A stretch of 64,000 nt of DNA from Pseudomonas marginalis (GCF_024169655.1 NZ_JALJWV010000001.1:5686001-5750000); one strand, 5' to 3'; shown: positions 1 through 9,254, counted from the first letter of the stretch. Program-made: numbers and translations. The notes: generated from the letters alone by a model not told the origin.

Positions 1-384
1 AACACCGAACTGCCGCGCCCCGACTGCCTGTTGCCGGTGCCCATGGCGCGCAAACGCCTGCGCGAGCGCGGCTATAACCAGGCGCTGATGCTGGCGCGCT
101 GGCTCAGCGCCGAGCTGCACATTGCCTACGATGAACACCTGTTGTTACGCCCCCATGAAACCGTCGCGCAACAGGCGCTCGACGCCAAGACCCGCCAACG
201 CAACCTGCGCGGCGCCTTCGCCCTGGCGCGCGACATACCGGTACACGACCGCCACTTTGCGCTGGTCGACGACGTGCTCACCACCGGCGCAACCGCCCAC
301 AGCCTGGCACGCCTGTTGATGGACGCCGGGGCGCGGCAGGTTGACGTGTACTGCCTGGCCCGCACGCCCAAACCGGGCACCTGA
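1..384 (+). CDS. ComF family protein (phosphoribosyltransferase-like), 5' end cut by window
   Basis: The open frame runs in from the left edge with no start in the window, and 127 residues are visible. A PRPP-binding signature LVDDVLTTGAT lies near the C-terminus, preceded by the KRLRERGYNQA block usual in ComF/GntX proteins. Family knowledge: ComF proteins support DNA uptake in competent bacteria, while in pseudomonads the gene is a conserved orphan of uncertain role. The frame ends cleanly 58 bases before the ModE-like gene. The N-terminal zinc-finger region of the family would lie outside the window and cannot be judged. Confidence 0.88.
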   Translation, partial: NTELPRPDCLLPVPMARKRLRERGYNQALMLARWLSAELHIAYDEHLLLRPHETVAQQALDAKTRQRNLRGAFALARDIPVHDRHFALVDDVLTTGATAHSLARLLMDAGARQVDVYCLARTPKPGT

Positions 385-442
385 CTTGACTCCGCCCGGC
401 CTTGCCCGCAACGTTCCGTTCATCTCATCGAAGCGTAGTCCC

Positions 443-1207
443 ATGTCTCTGCCGACCTCCCTCAGCCAACACATCATCCGCCGCCCCCAGCGCATCGCCT
501 TGCTGGCGCATATCGCCGAGCAGGGTTCGATCACCCGCGCGGCGAAGAGCGCCGGCTTGAGCTACAAGGCCGCCTGGGACGCCATCGACGAACTGAACAA
601 CCTCGCGCAAAAACCGCTGGTGGAACGCAGCGTTGGCGGCAAGGGCGGCGGCGGCGCCAAGCTGACGGCCGAAGGTGAGCGCGTACTGCGCCTCTATCAG
701 CGCCTGCAAGTGTTACAGGCCGAAGTGCTCGGCTCGGACGAAGCCGCCAGTGACTTCAACCTGTTGGGCCGCCTGATGCTGCGCACCAGTGCGCGCAACC
801 AGCTGCATGGCCAGGTCGTCGCCATCGAGCCTCACGGCCGCAATGATCTGATCCGCCTGCAACTGGCCGGCGGCCTGACCCTGACCGCGCAGATCACCCA
901 CGACAGCACGCAACGGCTGGAGCTGGAAGCCGGTGTTGAAGTGGTCGCCCTGATCAAGGCCGGCTGGCTGGAAGTGTGCGCCAGCGAGCACCCCGAAACA
1001 CCTGGACACAATTGCCTGATCGGCAGCGTCGACGCCATTCTCGACGCCGAGGACGGCCCCAGCGAAGTGCGAATCGCCCTGCCCAACGGCCAGGTACTTT
1101 GCGCCCTGGCCCAGCCCCACGCGCTCAAGACCCTGGGCGCCGCCGAAGGCCAACCGATCCAGGTGCAATTCGCCCCGAGCAATGTGTTGCTCGGCACGCC
1201 CGTCTAG
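443..1207 (+). CDS. ModE-type molybdate-responsive transcriptional regulator (LysR-like HTH plus TOBE domains)
   Basis: The protein has 254 residues. Residues about 15-80 form the winged helix-turn-helix typical of ModE (SITRAAKSAGLSYKAAWDAID), followed by a glycine-rich GGKGGGGAKLT wing. The C-terminal half holds two TOBE-like repeats beginning near ARNQLHGQVVAIEPHG and NCLIGSVDAILDAEDG, the molybdate-binding module. The frame is open from 341, but the ATG at 443 gives the normal ModE N-terminus, so I use it; no strong Shine-Dalgarno is visible. Expected role: sense molybdate and control its uptake. No mod transport genes lie next to it here. Confidence 0.87.
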   Translation: MSLPTSLSQHIIRRPQRIALLAHIAEQGSITRAAKSAGLSYKAAWDAIDELNNLAQKPLVERSVGGKGGGGAKLTAEGERVLRLYQRLQVLQAEVLGSDEAASDFNLLGRLMLRTSARNQLHGQVVAIEPHGRNDLIRLQLAGGLTLTAQITHDSTQRLELEAGVEVVALIKAGWLEVCASEHPETPGHNCLIGSVDAILDAEDGPSEVRIALPNGQVLCALAQPHALKTLGAAEGQPIQVQFAPSNVLLGTPV

Positions 1208-1297
1208 GCGGTAGCACTGCTGCGCCCGCCGTCAAACTGCAACAATTTCGTCATGCCCGCTCCTTATGGTGTCTGCAAAAACCGCAGGGAGCCTGAC

Positions 1298-3196
1298 ATG
1301 AGCCTATTAGAAGAAAACCAAGCCACCGACCTCGAACAGATGGTCGGCCTCACCCGCCGCCGCTTCATCGGCGCCGGTGCCCTGTGCGGTGCCGCAATGT
1401 TCCTCGGCGGCAACCTGCTGAGCCGCAGCGCGCTGGCCGTGAATGCCGCCAATGCCAGCCCGCTGCTGGGGTTCGCCAGCATCGCCGCCGCCACCAGCGA
1501 CAGCATCACCCTGCCGCCCGGCTACAGCGCCTCGGTGCTGATCAGCTGGGGCCAGCCGCTGCACAAGAACGCCCCGGCGTTCGACCCGTCCGGCAACGGC
1601 ACGGCCAAGGCCCAGGAGCAGCAGTTCGGTGACAACAACGACGGCATGAGCCTGTTCGCCTTCCCCGGCGACGACAACCGCGCGCTGATGGCGATCAATA
1701 ACGAATACACCAACTACCGCTACCTCTTCGCCCACGGCGGCGCGCCGCAATCGGCCGAAGACGTGCGCAAGGCCCAGGCCAGTGAAGGTGTGTCGGTGAT
1801 CGAAGTGCGCCGCCAGGGCGACACCTGGCAGTTCGTCCAGGACTCGCGCTACAACCGGCGCATCCACGGCAACTCGCCGATCCGCCTGAGCGGCCCGGCG
1901 GCCGGCCATGACTGGCTGAAAACCAGCGCCGACAAATCCGGCAAGAAAGCCCTCGGCACCTTCCAGAACTGCGCCAACGGCAAGACGCCGTGGGGCACTT
2001 ATCTGACGTGCGAAGAGAACTTCACCGACTGTTTCGGCAGCAGCAACCCACAGCAAGCCTTCGACGCCGGGCAAAAGCGCTACGGCGTGGTCGCGGCCAG
2101 CAAAGACATCAACTGGCACCTGCACGACCCGCGTTTCGATATGGCCAAGAACCCCAATGAGCTCAATCGCCATGGCTGGGTGGTGGAAATCGACCCGTTC
2201 GACCCGCAGTCCACACCCGCCAAACGCACCGCCCTCGGCCGCTTCAAGCATGAAAATGCGGCCCTGGCGGAAACCCGCGACGGCCGCGCCGTGGTGTACA
2301 TGGGCGACGACGAGCGCGGCGAGTTCATCTACAAGTTCGTCAGCCGCGACCCGATCAACCACCAGAACCCCAAGGCCAACAAAGACCTGCTCGACCACGG
2401 CACGCTGTTTGTGGCGATCTTCGACGCCGGCGACGGCAACGCCGACCACCCCCAGGGCAAAGGCCAGTGGGTCGAGCTGACCCACGGCAAAAACGGCATC
2501 GACGCCAGCACAGGTTTTGCCAGCCAGGCCGAAGTGCTGATCCACGCACGCCTGGCTGCCAGTGTGGTGAAAGCCACACGCATGGACCGCCCGGAATGGA
2601 TCGTGGTCAGCCCCACCGATGGCCAGGTCTATTGCACCCTGACCAACAACGCCAAGCGTGGCGAAGACGGCCAGCCGGTCGGCGGTCCCAACCCACGCGA
2701 GAAAAACGTCTACGGCCAGATCCTGCGCTGGAAAGCCAATGCCGATGACCACGGCGCCGCCGATTTCACCTGGGATCTGTTTGTGGTCGCCGGCAACCCC
2801 GGCGTGCATGCCGGTACGCCGAAGAGCGGCTCGTCCAACATCAACCCGCAGAACATGTTCAACAGCCCCGACGGCCTGGGTTTCGACAAAGCCGGGCGCC
2901 TGTGGATCCTGACCGACGGCGACTACAGCAACAGCGGCGACTTCGCCGGCATGGGCAATAACCAGATGCTTTGCGCCGACCCGAGCACCGGGGAAATCCG
3001 TCGTTTCATGGTCGGGCCGGTGGCGTGCGAGGTGACGGGGATCAGCTTCTCGCCGGATCAGAAGACCTTGTTCGTGGGGATTCAGCATCCGGGGGAAACC
3101 GGTGGTTCGACCTGGCCGGAGCATCTGCCCAATGGTAAGCCGCGGTCGTCGGTGATGGCGATTCGGCGGGATGATGGGGGGATTGTTGGGGCCTGA
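1298..3196 (+). CDS. PhoX/DUF839-family protein, Tat-exported (putative alkaline phosphatase)
   Basis: The protein has 632 residues. A twin-arginine signal (TRRRFIGAGA, residues about 19-28) followed by a hydrophobic stretch ending ...SRSALA indicates Tat export. The body contains DUF839 hallmarks such as GTYLTCEENFTDCFG and the late block SPDGLGFDKAGRLWILTDGD. PhoX enzymes are periplasmic Ca/Fe-dependent phosphomonoesterases; phosphatase activity here is inferred from family only. The ATG at 1298 is preceded by GCAGGGA at 7-8 bases, better than the in-frame upstream ATG at 1253. A paired REP follows the stop. No Pho box was identified upstream. Confidence 0.85.
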   Translation: MSLLEENQATDLEQMVGLTRRRFIGAGALCGAAMFLGGNLLSRSALAVNAANASPLLGFASIAAATSDSITLPPGYSASVLISWGQPLHKNAPAFDPSGNGTAKAQEQQFGDNNDGMSLFAFPGDDNRALMAINNEYTNYRYLFAHGGAPQSAEDVRKAQASEGVSVIEVRRQGDTWQFVQDSRYNRRIHGNSPIRLSGPAAGHDWLKTSADKSGKKALGTFQNCANGKTPWGTYLTCEENFTDCFGSSNPQQAFDAGQKRYGVVAASKDINWHLHDPRFDMAKNPNELNRHGWVVEIDPFDPQSTPAKRTALGRFKHENAALAETRDGRAVVYMGDDERGEFIYKFVSRDPINHQNPKANKDLLDHGTLFVAIFDAGDGNADHPQGKGQWVELTHGKNGIDASTGFASQAEVLIHARLAASVVKATRMDRPEWIVVSPTDGQVYCTLTNNAKRGEDGQPVGGPNPREKNVYGQILRWKANADDHGAADFTWDLFVVAGNPGVHAGTPKSGSSNINPQNMFNSPDGLGFDKAGRLWILTDGDYSNSGDFAGMGNNQMLCADPSTGEIRRFMVGPVACEVTGISFSPDQKTLFVGIQHPGETGGSTWPEHLPNGKPRSSVMAIRRDDGGIVGA

Positions 3197-3204
3197 TAGA
3201 CCGC

Positions 3205-3279
3205 CATCGGGGGCGAGCCCCCTCCCACAGTTGAAGGTATTCACAAATCAAAATGTGGGAGGGGGCTTGCCCCCGATAG
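3205..3279. repeat. Paired inverted REP (BIME-like)
   Basis: Two inverted copies of the GGGGGC(A/G)AGCCCCCTCCCACA palindrome are separated by about 24 bases, between the phoX-like gene and srkA. Such pairs form large hairpins in RNA and can act as terminators or mRNA stabilisers in pseudomonads. Confidence 0.85.
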
Positions 3280-3364
3280 CAATGCCACAGCCGCCCCCTA
3301 TCTCAAGCCCGGTGCGTTACCATACCCGGCCGGACGCGGCGCCCTGCTGCGCGCAGGAGTTTGC

Positions 3365-4339
3365 ATGGCCCATCCGTTTGAAACACTCACCCCCGACCTG
3401 GTGCTCGATGCTGTCGAAAGTATCGGCTTCCTCAGCGATGCGCGCGTATTGGCGCTCAACAGCTACGAAAACCGCGTGTATCAGGTGGGCATCGAAGACT
3501 CAGAACCGCTGATCGCCAAGTTCTACCGGCCGCAGCGCTGGACCAACGAGGCGATCCTCGAAGAACACAGCTTTACCTTCGAGCTGGCCGAGTGCGATGT
3601 GCCGGTGGTCGCGCCGATGATCCATAACGGCGCCAGCCTGTTCGAACACGCCGGGTTCCGCTTCGCCCTGTTTCCGCGCCGTGGCGGCCGGGCGCCGGAG
3701 CCGGGCAATCTGGACCAGCTCTATCGCCTTGGCCAGTTACTCGGGCGCTTGCACGCGGTCGGCGCGACCCGTCCGTTCGAACACCGTGAAGCCCTGGGCG
3801 TGAAGAACTTCGGCCACGATTCCCTCACCACCCTGCTCGAAGGCAACTTCATTCCCAAAAGCCTGCTGCCGGCCTACGAGTCCGTGGCCCGCGACCTGCT
3901 CAAGCGCGTGGAAGAGGTGTACAAGGCCACGCCGCACAAAAACATCCGCATGCACGGCGATTGCCACCCCGGCAACATGATGTGCCGCGACGAGATGTTC
4001 CACATCGTCGACCTCGATGACTGCCGCATGGGCCCCGCCGTACAGGACCTATGGATGATGCTCGCCGGCGACCGTCAGGAATGTCTGGGCCAGTTGTCGG
4101 AGTTGATGGACGGCTACCAGGAATTCCACGATTTCGACCCGCGTGAACTGGCGCTGATCGAACCGCTGCGCGCCTTGCGCCTGATGCACTACAGCGCCTG
4201 GCTCGCACGGCGCTGGGATGACCCGGCGTTCCCCCACAGCTTTCCGTGGTTCGGCAGCGAGCGGTATTGGGGTGATCAGGTGCTGGCGTTGCGCGAACAG
4301 TTATCGGCGCTCAACGAAGAACCGCTGAAACTGTTCTGA
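3365..4339 (+). CDS. srkA: Stress response serine/threonine kinase SrkA (YihE/RdoA)
   Basis: The 324-residue length is normal for SrkA. The APH-like kinase fold shows the catalytic loop MHGDCHPGNMM (about residues 196-206) and the metal-binding VDLDDCRMGP (about 215-224). The N-terminus MAHPFETLTPDLVLDAVESIGF is characteristic. The family phosphorylates proteins and counters stress-induced death in enterics; the target in Pseudomonas is unknown. It is a single gene between REP elements. Confidence 0.92.
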   Translation: MAHPFETLTPDLVLDAVESIGFLSDARVLALNSYENRVYQVGIEDSEPLIAKFYRPQRWTNEAILEEHSFTFELAECDVPVVAPMIHNGASLFEHAGFRFALFPRRGGRAPEPGNLDQLYRLGQLLGRLHAVGATRPFEHREALGVKNFGHDSLTTLLEGNFIPKSLLPAYESVARDLLKRVEEVYKATPHKNIRMHGDCHPGNMMCRDEMFHIVDLDDCRMGPAVQDLWMMLAGDRQECLGQLSELMDGYQEFHDFDPRELALIEPLRALRLMHYSAWLARRWDDPAFPHSFPWFGSERYWGDQVLALREQLSALNEEPLKLF

Positions 4340-4349
4340 CGGTTTCGCT

Positions 4350-4381
4350 TCCTGTAGGAGGGAGCAAGCCCCCTCCTACAC
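4350..4381. repeat. Single REP palindrome downstream of srkA
   Basis: A lone palindrome (TGTAGGAGGG-AGCAAG-CCCCCTCCTACA) begins 11 bases after the srkA stop. It could form an RNA hairpin and act as a terminator, but no U-tract follows. Confidence 0.7.
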
Positions 4382-4458
4382 AAAGCAAAGCAGACCCCAC
4401 GCGCGGACAAATATCCTTACAATCGCGCTTTGTTAGCTGCCTAAGCAAGGATTCTGCA

Positions 4459-5343
4459 ATGCACGCCGCCAACCCCCGCAAGGGCTACATCCTGGGCCTG
4501 AGTGCCTATGTCATCTGGGGTCTGTTCCCGCTCTACTTCAAAGCCATCGCCAGTGTCCCCGCCGCCGAAATCATCGTGCATCGCGTGCTGTGGTCAGCGC
4601 TGTTCGGCACGCTGTTGCTGATGGTCTGGAAACACCCCGGCTGGTTCCGCGAACTGCGCGACAACCCCCGGCGCCTGGCGATCCTGGCCCTCAGCGGGGC
4701 GTTGATTGCGGCTAACTGGCTGACCTATGTGTGGTCGGTGAACAGCGGACGCATGCTCGAAGCCAGCCTGGGTTACTACATCAACCCACTGGTGAACGTG
4801 TTGCTCGGCATGCTGCTCCTCGGCGAACGCCTGCGCCGCCTGCAATGGGTCGCCGTCGGGCTGGCAGCGGTGGGTGTGGCGCAGCAGGTGTGGCAGGTGG
4901 GCAGTTTGCCGTGGGTGTCGCTGGTGCTGGCGCTGACCTTCGGCTTCTACGGCCTGATCCGTAAGCAGGCGCCGGTCAAGGCGCTGCCGGGGCTGGTGGT
5001 GGAAACCTGGATGCTGGTACCGATCGCCGTCGCCTGGTTGCTGTTCAACCCCTCGGCACACAGCGCGCAACTGGCATTCTGGAGTACGTCCGAAGCCTGG
5101 TGGCTGGTGGCCGCCGGCCCGGTGACGCTGATTCCGCTGGTGTGTTTCAACGCCGCCGCACGGCACTTGCCCTACACCGCCCTGGGCTTTTTGCAGTACG
5201 TGGCACCGACCCTGGTGCTGCTCGAAGCGGTGCTGCTGTTTGGTGAACAACTGGCAACCAGCACGCTGATCGCCTTCGCCTTTATCTGGGCCGGCCTGGC
5301 GGTCTACAGCCTGGACGCGTGGCTGACAGTGCGCAAACGCTGA
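4459..5343 (+). CDS. rarD: RarD family EamA transporter
   Basis: The protein has 294 residues, strongly hydrophobic, with about ten predicted membrane segments. The start KGYILGLSAYVIWGLFPLYFK and the internal AANWLTYVWSVNSGRMLEASLGYYINPL are signature RarD sequences. RarD proteins belong to the drug/metabolite transporter superfamily; some are linked to chloramphenicol sensitivity but substrates are mostly unknown. AAGGA precedes the ATG at a good distance. It is monocistronic. Confidence 0.92.
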   Translation: MHAANPRKGYILGLSAYVIWGLFPLYFKAIASVPAAEIIVHRVLWSALFGTLLLMVWKHPGWFRELRDNPRRLAILALSGALIAANWLTYVWSVNSGRMLEASLGYYINPLVNVLLGMLLLGERLRRLQWVAVGLAAVGVAQQVWQVGSLPWVSLVLALTFGFYGLIRKQAPVKALPGLVVETWMLVPIAVAWLLFNPSAHSAQLAFWSTSEAWWLVAAGPVTLIPLVCFNAAARHLPYTALGFLQYVAPTLVLLEAVLLFGEQLATSTLIAFAFIWAGLAVYSLDAWLTVRKR

Positions 5344-5565
5344 TCAAATAACGTACAAATCCCTGCAAGCCACAGTCTGCCTGGCTTGCAGAGATCCACC
5401 CCAAGGTTATCCACAGCCTGATCCCCGCCATTTGTGTACAAGCCCTTGAAACTGCTCATTTTTTGCTCAGATGACGGAGAAGCACGGCCGGTGTGGCCTG
5501 GCGTCGGGTCTCTACAGGTTATCCACAGGCCCATGCAAGATTTCCATGCATAACCTTGTGGGTGG
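5344..5565. promoter_or_regulatory. Intergenic region with two DnaA-box sequences and a TCATTTTTTG motif
   Basis: This 222-base gap lies between convergent rarD and the gcvR-like gene. It has TTATCCACAG at 5407-5416 and 5519-5528, same orientation, with TCATTTTTTG at 5456-5465 between them. A GCAAGCCA...TGGCTTGC inverted repeat sits near 5365-5389. The combination matches the repeat units at 45.0-45.5 kb. TTATCCACA is the high-affinity DnaA site; binding here is inferred. Confidence 0.6.
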
Positions 5566-6084
5566 TTATTCCTCGCTGCGCAGTTCCAACTCCACCATCA
5601 AGTCGTCGGCCAGGGTTTCCAGCGCCGCTTGCAGGGTGTCCAGCGCCAGGCCCGCCGGCACGGCCAGTGACGCATCGGCGTGGAACAGTGGGTCGCCGCT
5701 CATCGGCGCCGGGCGCACGTCGGTGCTCAGGCGTTCGAGGTTCACCCCCTGCTTGCTCAACAGCGCGGTGATCTCACGCACGATCCCCGGCCGGTCGTTG
5801 CCCACCAGCGTCATGGTGATCGGTTTGGACGCCGCCGCCTGCCCCGCGCCGCTCTCGCCCACCAACACGCGGATGCCGTGTGTGGATAAGTCCTCCAGTG
5901 CATTCACCAGGGCCTGACGGTTCTCGGCGGGGACACTGACCCGCAGAATCCCGGCAAACTGCCCGGCCATGTGCGCCATGCGGCTCTCCAGCCAGTTGCC
6001 GCCGTGGGCCGCAATGTTCTGCGCGATGCGTTCAACCAGGCCGGGTTTGTCGGCGGCAATGATAGTGAGTACAAGATGGTCCAT
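5566..6084 (-). CDS. Glycine cleavage system transcriptional repressor-like protein (GcvR family, two ACT domains)
   Basis: The protein has 172 residues. Two ACT domains are visible: residues about 1-80 (MDHLVLTIIAADKPGLVERIAQ) and about 88-168 (PITMTLVGNDRPGIVREITALLSKQGVNLERL). ACT domains bind amino acids; GcvR proteins modulate GcvA in glycine cleavage control. No DNA-binding domain is present, so any regulation must be indirect. AGAGGGC precedes the ATG. A TGTGGATAA sequence (DnaA-box core) lies inside the gene at 5881-5889. It may equally be an ACT regulator of another pathway. Confidence 0.8.
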   Translation of the reverse strand: MDHLVLTIIAADKPGLVERIAQNIAAHGGNWLESRMAHMAGQFAGILRVSVPAENRQALVNALEDLSTHGIRVLVGESGAGQAAASKPITMTLVGNDRPGIVREITALLSKQGVNLERLSTDVRPAPMSGDPLFHADASLAVPAGLALDTLQAALETLADDLMVELELRSEE

Positions 6085-6473
6085 GGCGAAGCCCTCTGGA
6101 ATTCAATCTACAAGGTGGACGCAGATGCCCTCGAAGACAAATCGTGTACCATTTTTATATTTATCTGGAACAATCCATCGCTTTCTTGAGAACATCCGAT
6201 ACCCCACTGTGACCATACGACCAAAGTGGGTCGCTAAACGACGTATTTAGTCTAATTTTCACAACCGCAAGTCATCATGTAGTATGCGCAATCGCGCACT
6301 ACATAAACGTTGGGTCGATGTCTGCCACGGCAACCTTGCTCCGCGACACAGCCTGCCCAGCCGCCTTCACAGGCATGTACCGGCGCAGCGTGCCTGCGGT
6401 TTAAATGGCCAGAGGCTTCATTGGTAAATTGAAAAGCTGAAAAGCGCATAAGCTCCGTAGAGTGAGGCAAGCA
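6085..6473. other. Intergenic region upstream of glcB
   Basis: These 389 bases separate divergent gcvR-like and glcB genes and contain no convincing ORF. The stretch is AT-richer than its surroundings around 6140-6270. An imperfect palindrome (GTAGTATGCGC / GCGCACTAC) sits at 6279-6302 and could be a regulator site. Promoters for both genes must lie here, but I could not assign -35/-10 boxes with confidence. Confidence 0.5.
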
Positions 6474-8651
6474 ATGACTGAACACGTTCAAGTCGGTGGC
6501 CTGCAGGTCGCCAAAGTCCTGTTCGACTTCGTGAACAACGAAGCCATTCCCGGTACCGGCGTCACTGCCGACCAGTTCTGGGCCGGTGCCGACAAGGTCA
6601 TCCACGACCTCGCACCGAAGAACAAAGCCCTACTCGCCAAACGCGACGATTTCCAAGCGCGGATCGACACCTGGCACCAGACTCACGCTGGCCAGGCGCA
6701 TGACCCGGTGGCCTACAAAGCCTTCCTGCAAGATATCGGATACCTGCTGCCAGAAGCCGCAGACTTCCAGGCCTCGACCCAAAACGTCGATGACGAAATC
6801 GCCCGCATGGCCGGCCCCCAGCTGGTCGTGCCGGTGATGAACGCCCGTTTCGCCCTCAACGCCTCCAATGCGCGCTGGGGCTCGCTGTATGACGCGCTGT
6901 ATGGCACCGACGCCATCAGCGAAGCCGACGGCGCCGAAAAGGGCCAGGGCTACAACAAGGTGCGCGGCGACAAGGTCATCGCCTTCGCCCGCGCCTTCCT
7001 CGACGAAGCCGCGCCGCTCAGCGCCGGCAGCCACGTCGATTCCACCGGCTACAAGATCGTTGACGGCAAACTCGTGGTCAGTCTCAAAGGCGGCAGCAAC
7101 AGCGGCCTGCGCGACGATGCCCAGTTGATCGGCTTCCAGGGCGACAGCGCCCAACCGATTGCGGTCCTGCTCAAGCACAACGGTCTGCATTTCGAAATCC
7201 AGATCGATGCCAGCACCCCAGTCGGCCAGACCGACGCGGCCGGCGTCAAAGACGTGCTGATGGAAGCCGCGCTGACCACCATCATGGACTGCGAAGACTC
7301 CGTCGCCGCTGTCGATGCCGATGACAAAGTGGTGATCTACCGCAACTGGCTCGGCCTGATGAAAGGCGACCTGGCCGAAGAAGTGGCCAAGGGCGGCAAG
7401 ACCTTCACCCGCACCATGAACGCCGACCGCGTCTACACCGGCGTGGACGGCCAGGGCGTGACGCTGCACGGTCGCTCGCTGCTGTTCGTGCGCAACGTTG
7501 GCCACTTGATGACCATCGACGCGATCCTCGACAAAAACGGCAACGAAGTACCGGAAGGCATTCTCGACGGCCTGCTCACCAGCCTGGCGGCGATCCACAG
7601 CCTCAACGGCAACAGCAGCCGCAAGAACAGCCGCACCGGTTCCGTGTACATCGTGAAACCGAAGATGCACGGCCCGGAAGAAGCGGCGTTCACCAACGAG
7701 CTGTTCGGCCGCATCGAAGACGTGCTGAACCTGCCGCGCAACACGCTCAAAGTCGGGATCATGGACGAGGAGCGCCGTACCACGGTCAACCTCAAGGCCT
7801 GCATCAAGGCCGCCAGCGAGCGCGTGGTGTTTATCAACACCGGCTTCCTCGACCGCACCGGCGATGAAATCCACACCTCCATGGAAGCCGGCGCGATGGT
7901 GCGCAAGGCCGCGATGAAGACGGAAAAATGGATCGGCGCCTACGAAAACTGGAACGTCGATATCGGCCTGGCTACCGGCCTGCAAGGCCGTGCGCAGATC
8001 GGTAAAGGCATGTGGGCCATGCCCGACCTGATGGCGGCGATGCTCGAACAGAAAATCGCCCACCCGCTGGCCGGCGCCAACACCGCCTGGGTGCCGTCGC
8101 CGACGGCGGCTGCGCTGCACGCGTTGCACTACCACAAGGTCGACGTGTTCGCGCGCCAGGCCGAACTGGCCAAGCGCGAGCGTGCGTCGCTGGACGATAT
8201 CCTGACCATTCCGCTGGCCAGCAACCCCAACTGGTCGGACGAAGAAATCCGCAACGAGCTGGACAACAACGCCCAGGGCATCCTCGGTTATGTGGTGCGC
8301 TGGATCGACCAGGGCGTCGGCTGCTCGAAAGTGCCGGACATCAACGACATCGGCCTGATGGAAGACCGCGCCACCTTGCGCATCTCCAGCCAGCACATCG
8401 CCAACTGGCTGCGCCACGGCGTGGTCACTCAGGACCAGGTGATGGAAAGCCTCAAGCGCATGGCGCCGGTGGTGGACCGTCAGAATGCCGGGGATAAACT
8501 GTATCGCCCACTGGCGCCGGATTTCGACAGCAACATCGCGTTCCAGGCGGCGGTGGAGTTGGTGATTGAAGGCACCAAACAGCCGAATGGGTATACCGAG
8601 CCGGTGTTGCACCGCAGGCGTCGGGAGTTCAAGGCTAAAAACGGCCTGTAA
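6474..8651 (+). CDS. glcB: Malate synthase G
   Basis: The 725-residue length is normal for isoform G. It condenses acetyl-CoA with glyoxylate to malate in the cytosol, the second step of the glyoxylate shunt and of glycolate use. Recognisable blocks include TIMDCEDSVAAVDADDKVVIYRNWLGLM, NVGHLMTIDAILD and KVGIMDEERRTTVNLKACI (each shortened from the protein). The ATG at 6474 gives the usual MTEHVQVGGLQVAKV start; the in-frame GTG at 6462 is less likely. A strong intrinsic terminator follows directly. Confidence 0.97.
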   Translation: MTEHVQVGGLQVAKVLFDFVNNEAIPGTGVTADQFWAGADKVIHDLAPKNKALLAKRDDFQARIDTWHQTHAGQAHDPVAYKAFLQDIGYLLPEAADFQASTQNVDDEIARMAGPQLVVPVMNARFALNASNARWGSLYDALYGTDAISEADGAEKGQGYNKVRGDKVIAFARAFLDEAAPLSAGSHVDSTGYKIVDGKLVVSLKGGSNSGLRDDAQLIGFQGDSAQPIAVLLKHNGLHFEIQIDASTPVGQTDAAGVKDVLMEAALTTIMDCEDSVAAVDADDKVVIYRNWLGLMKGDLAEEVAKGGKTFTRTMNADRVYTGVDGQGVTLHGRSLLFVRNVGHLMTIDAILDKNGNEVPEGILDGLLTSLAAIHSLNGNSSRKNSRTGSVYIVKPKMHGPEEAAFTNELFGRIEDVLNLPRNTLKVGIMDEERRTTVNLKACIKAASERVVFINTGFLDRTGDEIHTSMEAGAMVRKAAMKTEKWIGAYENWNVDIGLATGLQGRAQIGKGMWAMPDLMAAMLEQKIAHPLAGANTAWVPSPTAAALHALHYHKVDVFARQAELAKRERASLDDILTIPLASNPNWSDEEIRNELDNNAQGILGYVVRWIDQGVGCSKVPDINDIGLMEDRATLRISSQHIANWLRHGVVTQDQVMESLKRMAPVVDRQNAGDKLYRPLAPDFDSNIAFQAAVELVIEGTKQPNGYTEPVLHRRRREFKAKNGL

Positions 8652-8654
8652 ATG

Positions 8655-8689
8655 AAAAAGCCCTGATCTTGCGATCAGGGCTTTTTCTT
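8655..8689 (+). terminator. Intrinsic terminator of glcB
   Basis: The stem is CCCTGATC (8661-8668), loop TTGC, GATCAGGG (8673-8680), flanked by A5 and followed by CTTTTTCTTT. It starts 3 bases after the glcB stop codon. Confidence 0.92.
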
Positions 8690-8713
8690 TGAGGCTTGTG
8701 GTGACCGGAATGG

Positions 8714-8787
8714 CCTCATCGGGGGCAAGCCCCCTCCCACAGTTGACCGCGTACATCCTGTGGGAGGGGGCTTGCCCCCGATGAGGC
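8714..8787. repeat. Paired inverted REP
   Basis: Two inverted ATCGGGGGCAAGCCCCCTCCCACA units with a spacer of about 19 bases lie between convergent glcB and the response regulator gene. Confidence 0.85.
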
Positions 8788-8807
8788 CTTTACATACACC
8801 GCAAAAA

Positions 8808-9254
8808 TCAGGAGACCATCCCCAACTCCCGCTTCACCATCTTCGCCAACTTCACGCTATCAATCGGCTTGAGCAAAAAGTCCACCACGCTCAAATGCAT
8901 CGCATCGATCACATCCAGCGCTTCGGCGTTCCCGGACACAACGATGATCGGCAACGCCGCGCGCTCGGATTCGCGCACTTCGCGAATCAACTGGAGGCCA
9001 TTGCTCGGCTCCATGCGCAGGTCGGTGATCAGCAACCCAATGGAGCGGCTCGATTCCAAGAGTTTCAAGGCCGCGTCACCACTCTCGGCGGTCATGCAGC
9101 GAATACCGTCCAGCCCCAGGATCTCCGCCAGCAGTTCGCGCGCGTCCTTGTCGTCGTCGACAATCAACACGCGTTGTGGCGGTAAATCAGGCTCCAGCAT
9201 CACGGCGCTCAGCGCCTCGCGCTCGGCATCACTCAAAATATCGTGGTCGGACAT
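8808..9254 (-). CDS. Single-domain response regulator
   Basis: The protein has 148 residues: a 28-residue leader, then one CheY-like receiver domain. The acidic pocket is VDDDKD (about 32-37), the phospho-acceptor is D78 in LLITDLRM, and the conserved lysine is K129 in LLKPID. There is no output domain, so it probably acts through a partner or interferes with phosphotransfer. No histidine kinase is adjacent; the divergent neighbour is the cNMP/CBS/DUF294 gene 208 bases away. Confidence 0.88.
   Translation of the reverse strand: MSDHDILSDAEREALSAVMLEPDLPPQRVLIVDDDKDARELLAEILGLDGIRCMTAESGDAALKLLESSRSIGLLITDLRMEPSNGLQLIREVRESERAALPIIVVSGNAEALDVIDAMHLSVVDFLLKPIDSVKLAKMVKRELGMVS

Noticed and set aside
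1307..3244. Long antisense ORF opposite the phoX-like gene, and similar ones opposite glcB (6630-8756), the DUF294 gene (9412-11724), the TonB receptor (14064-16328), gspD (54552-56321), dgcB (59294-60952) and dgcA (61132-63180)
   Set aside because: Antisense frames stay open in high-GC Pseudomonas DNA because of codon bias; the translations are compositionally odd and show no domains.
6126..6250. Short plus-strand ORF upstream of glcB
   Set aside because: No Shine-Dalgarno and no recognisable sequence; probably chance in an AT-richer leader.
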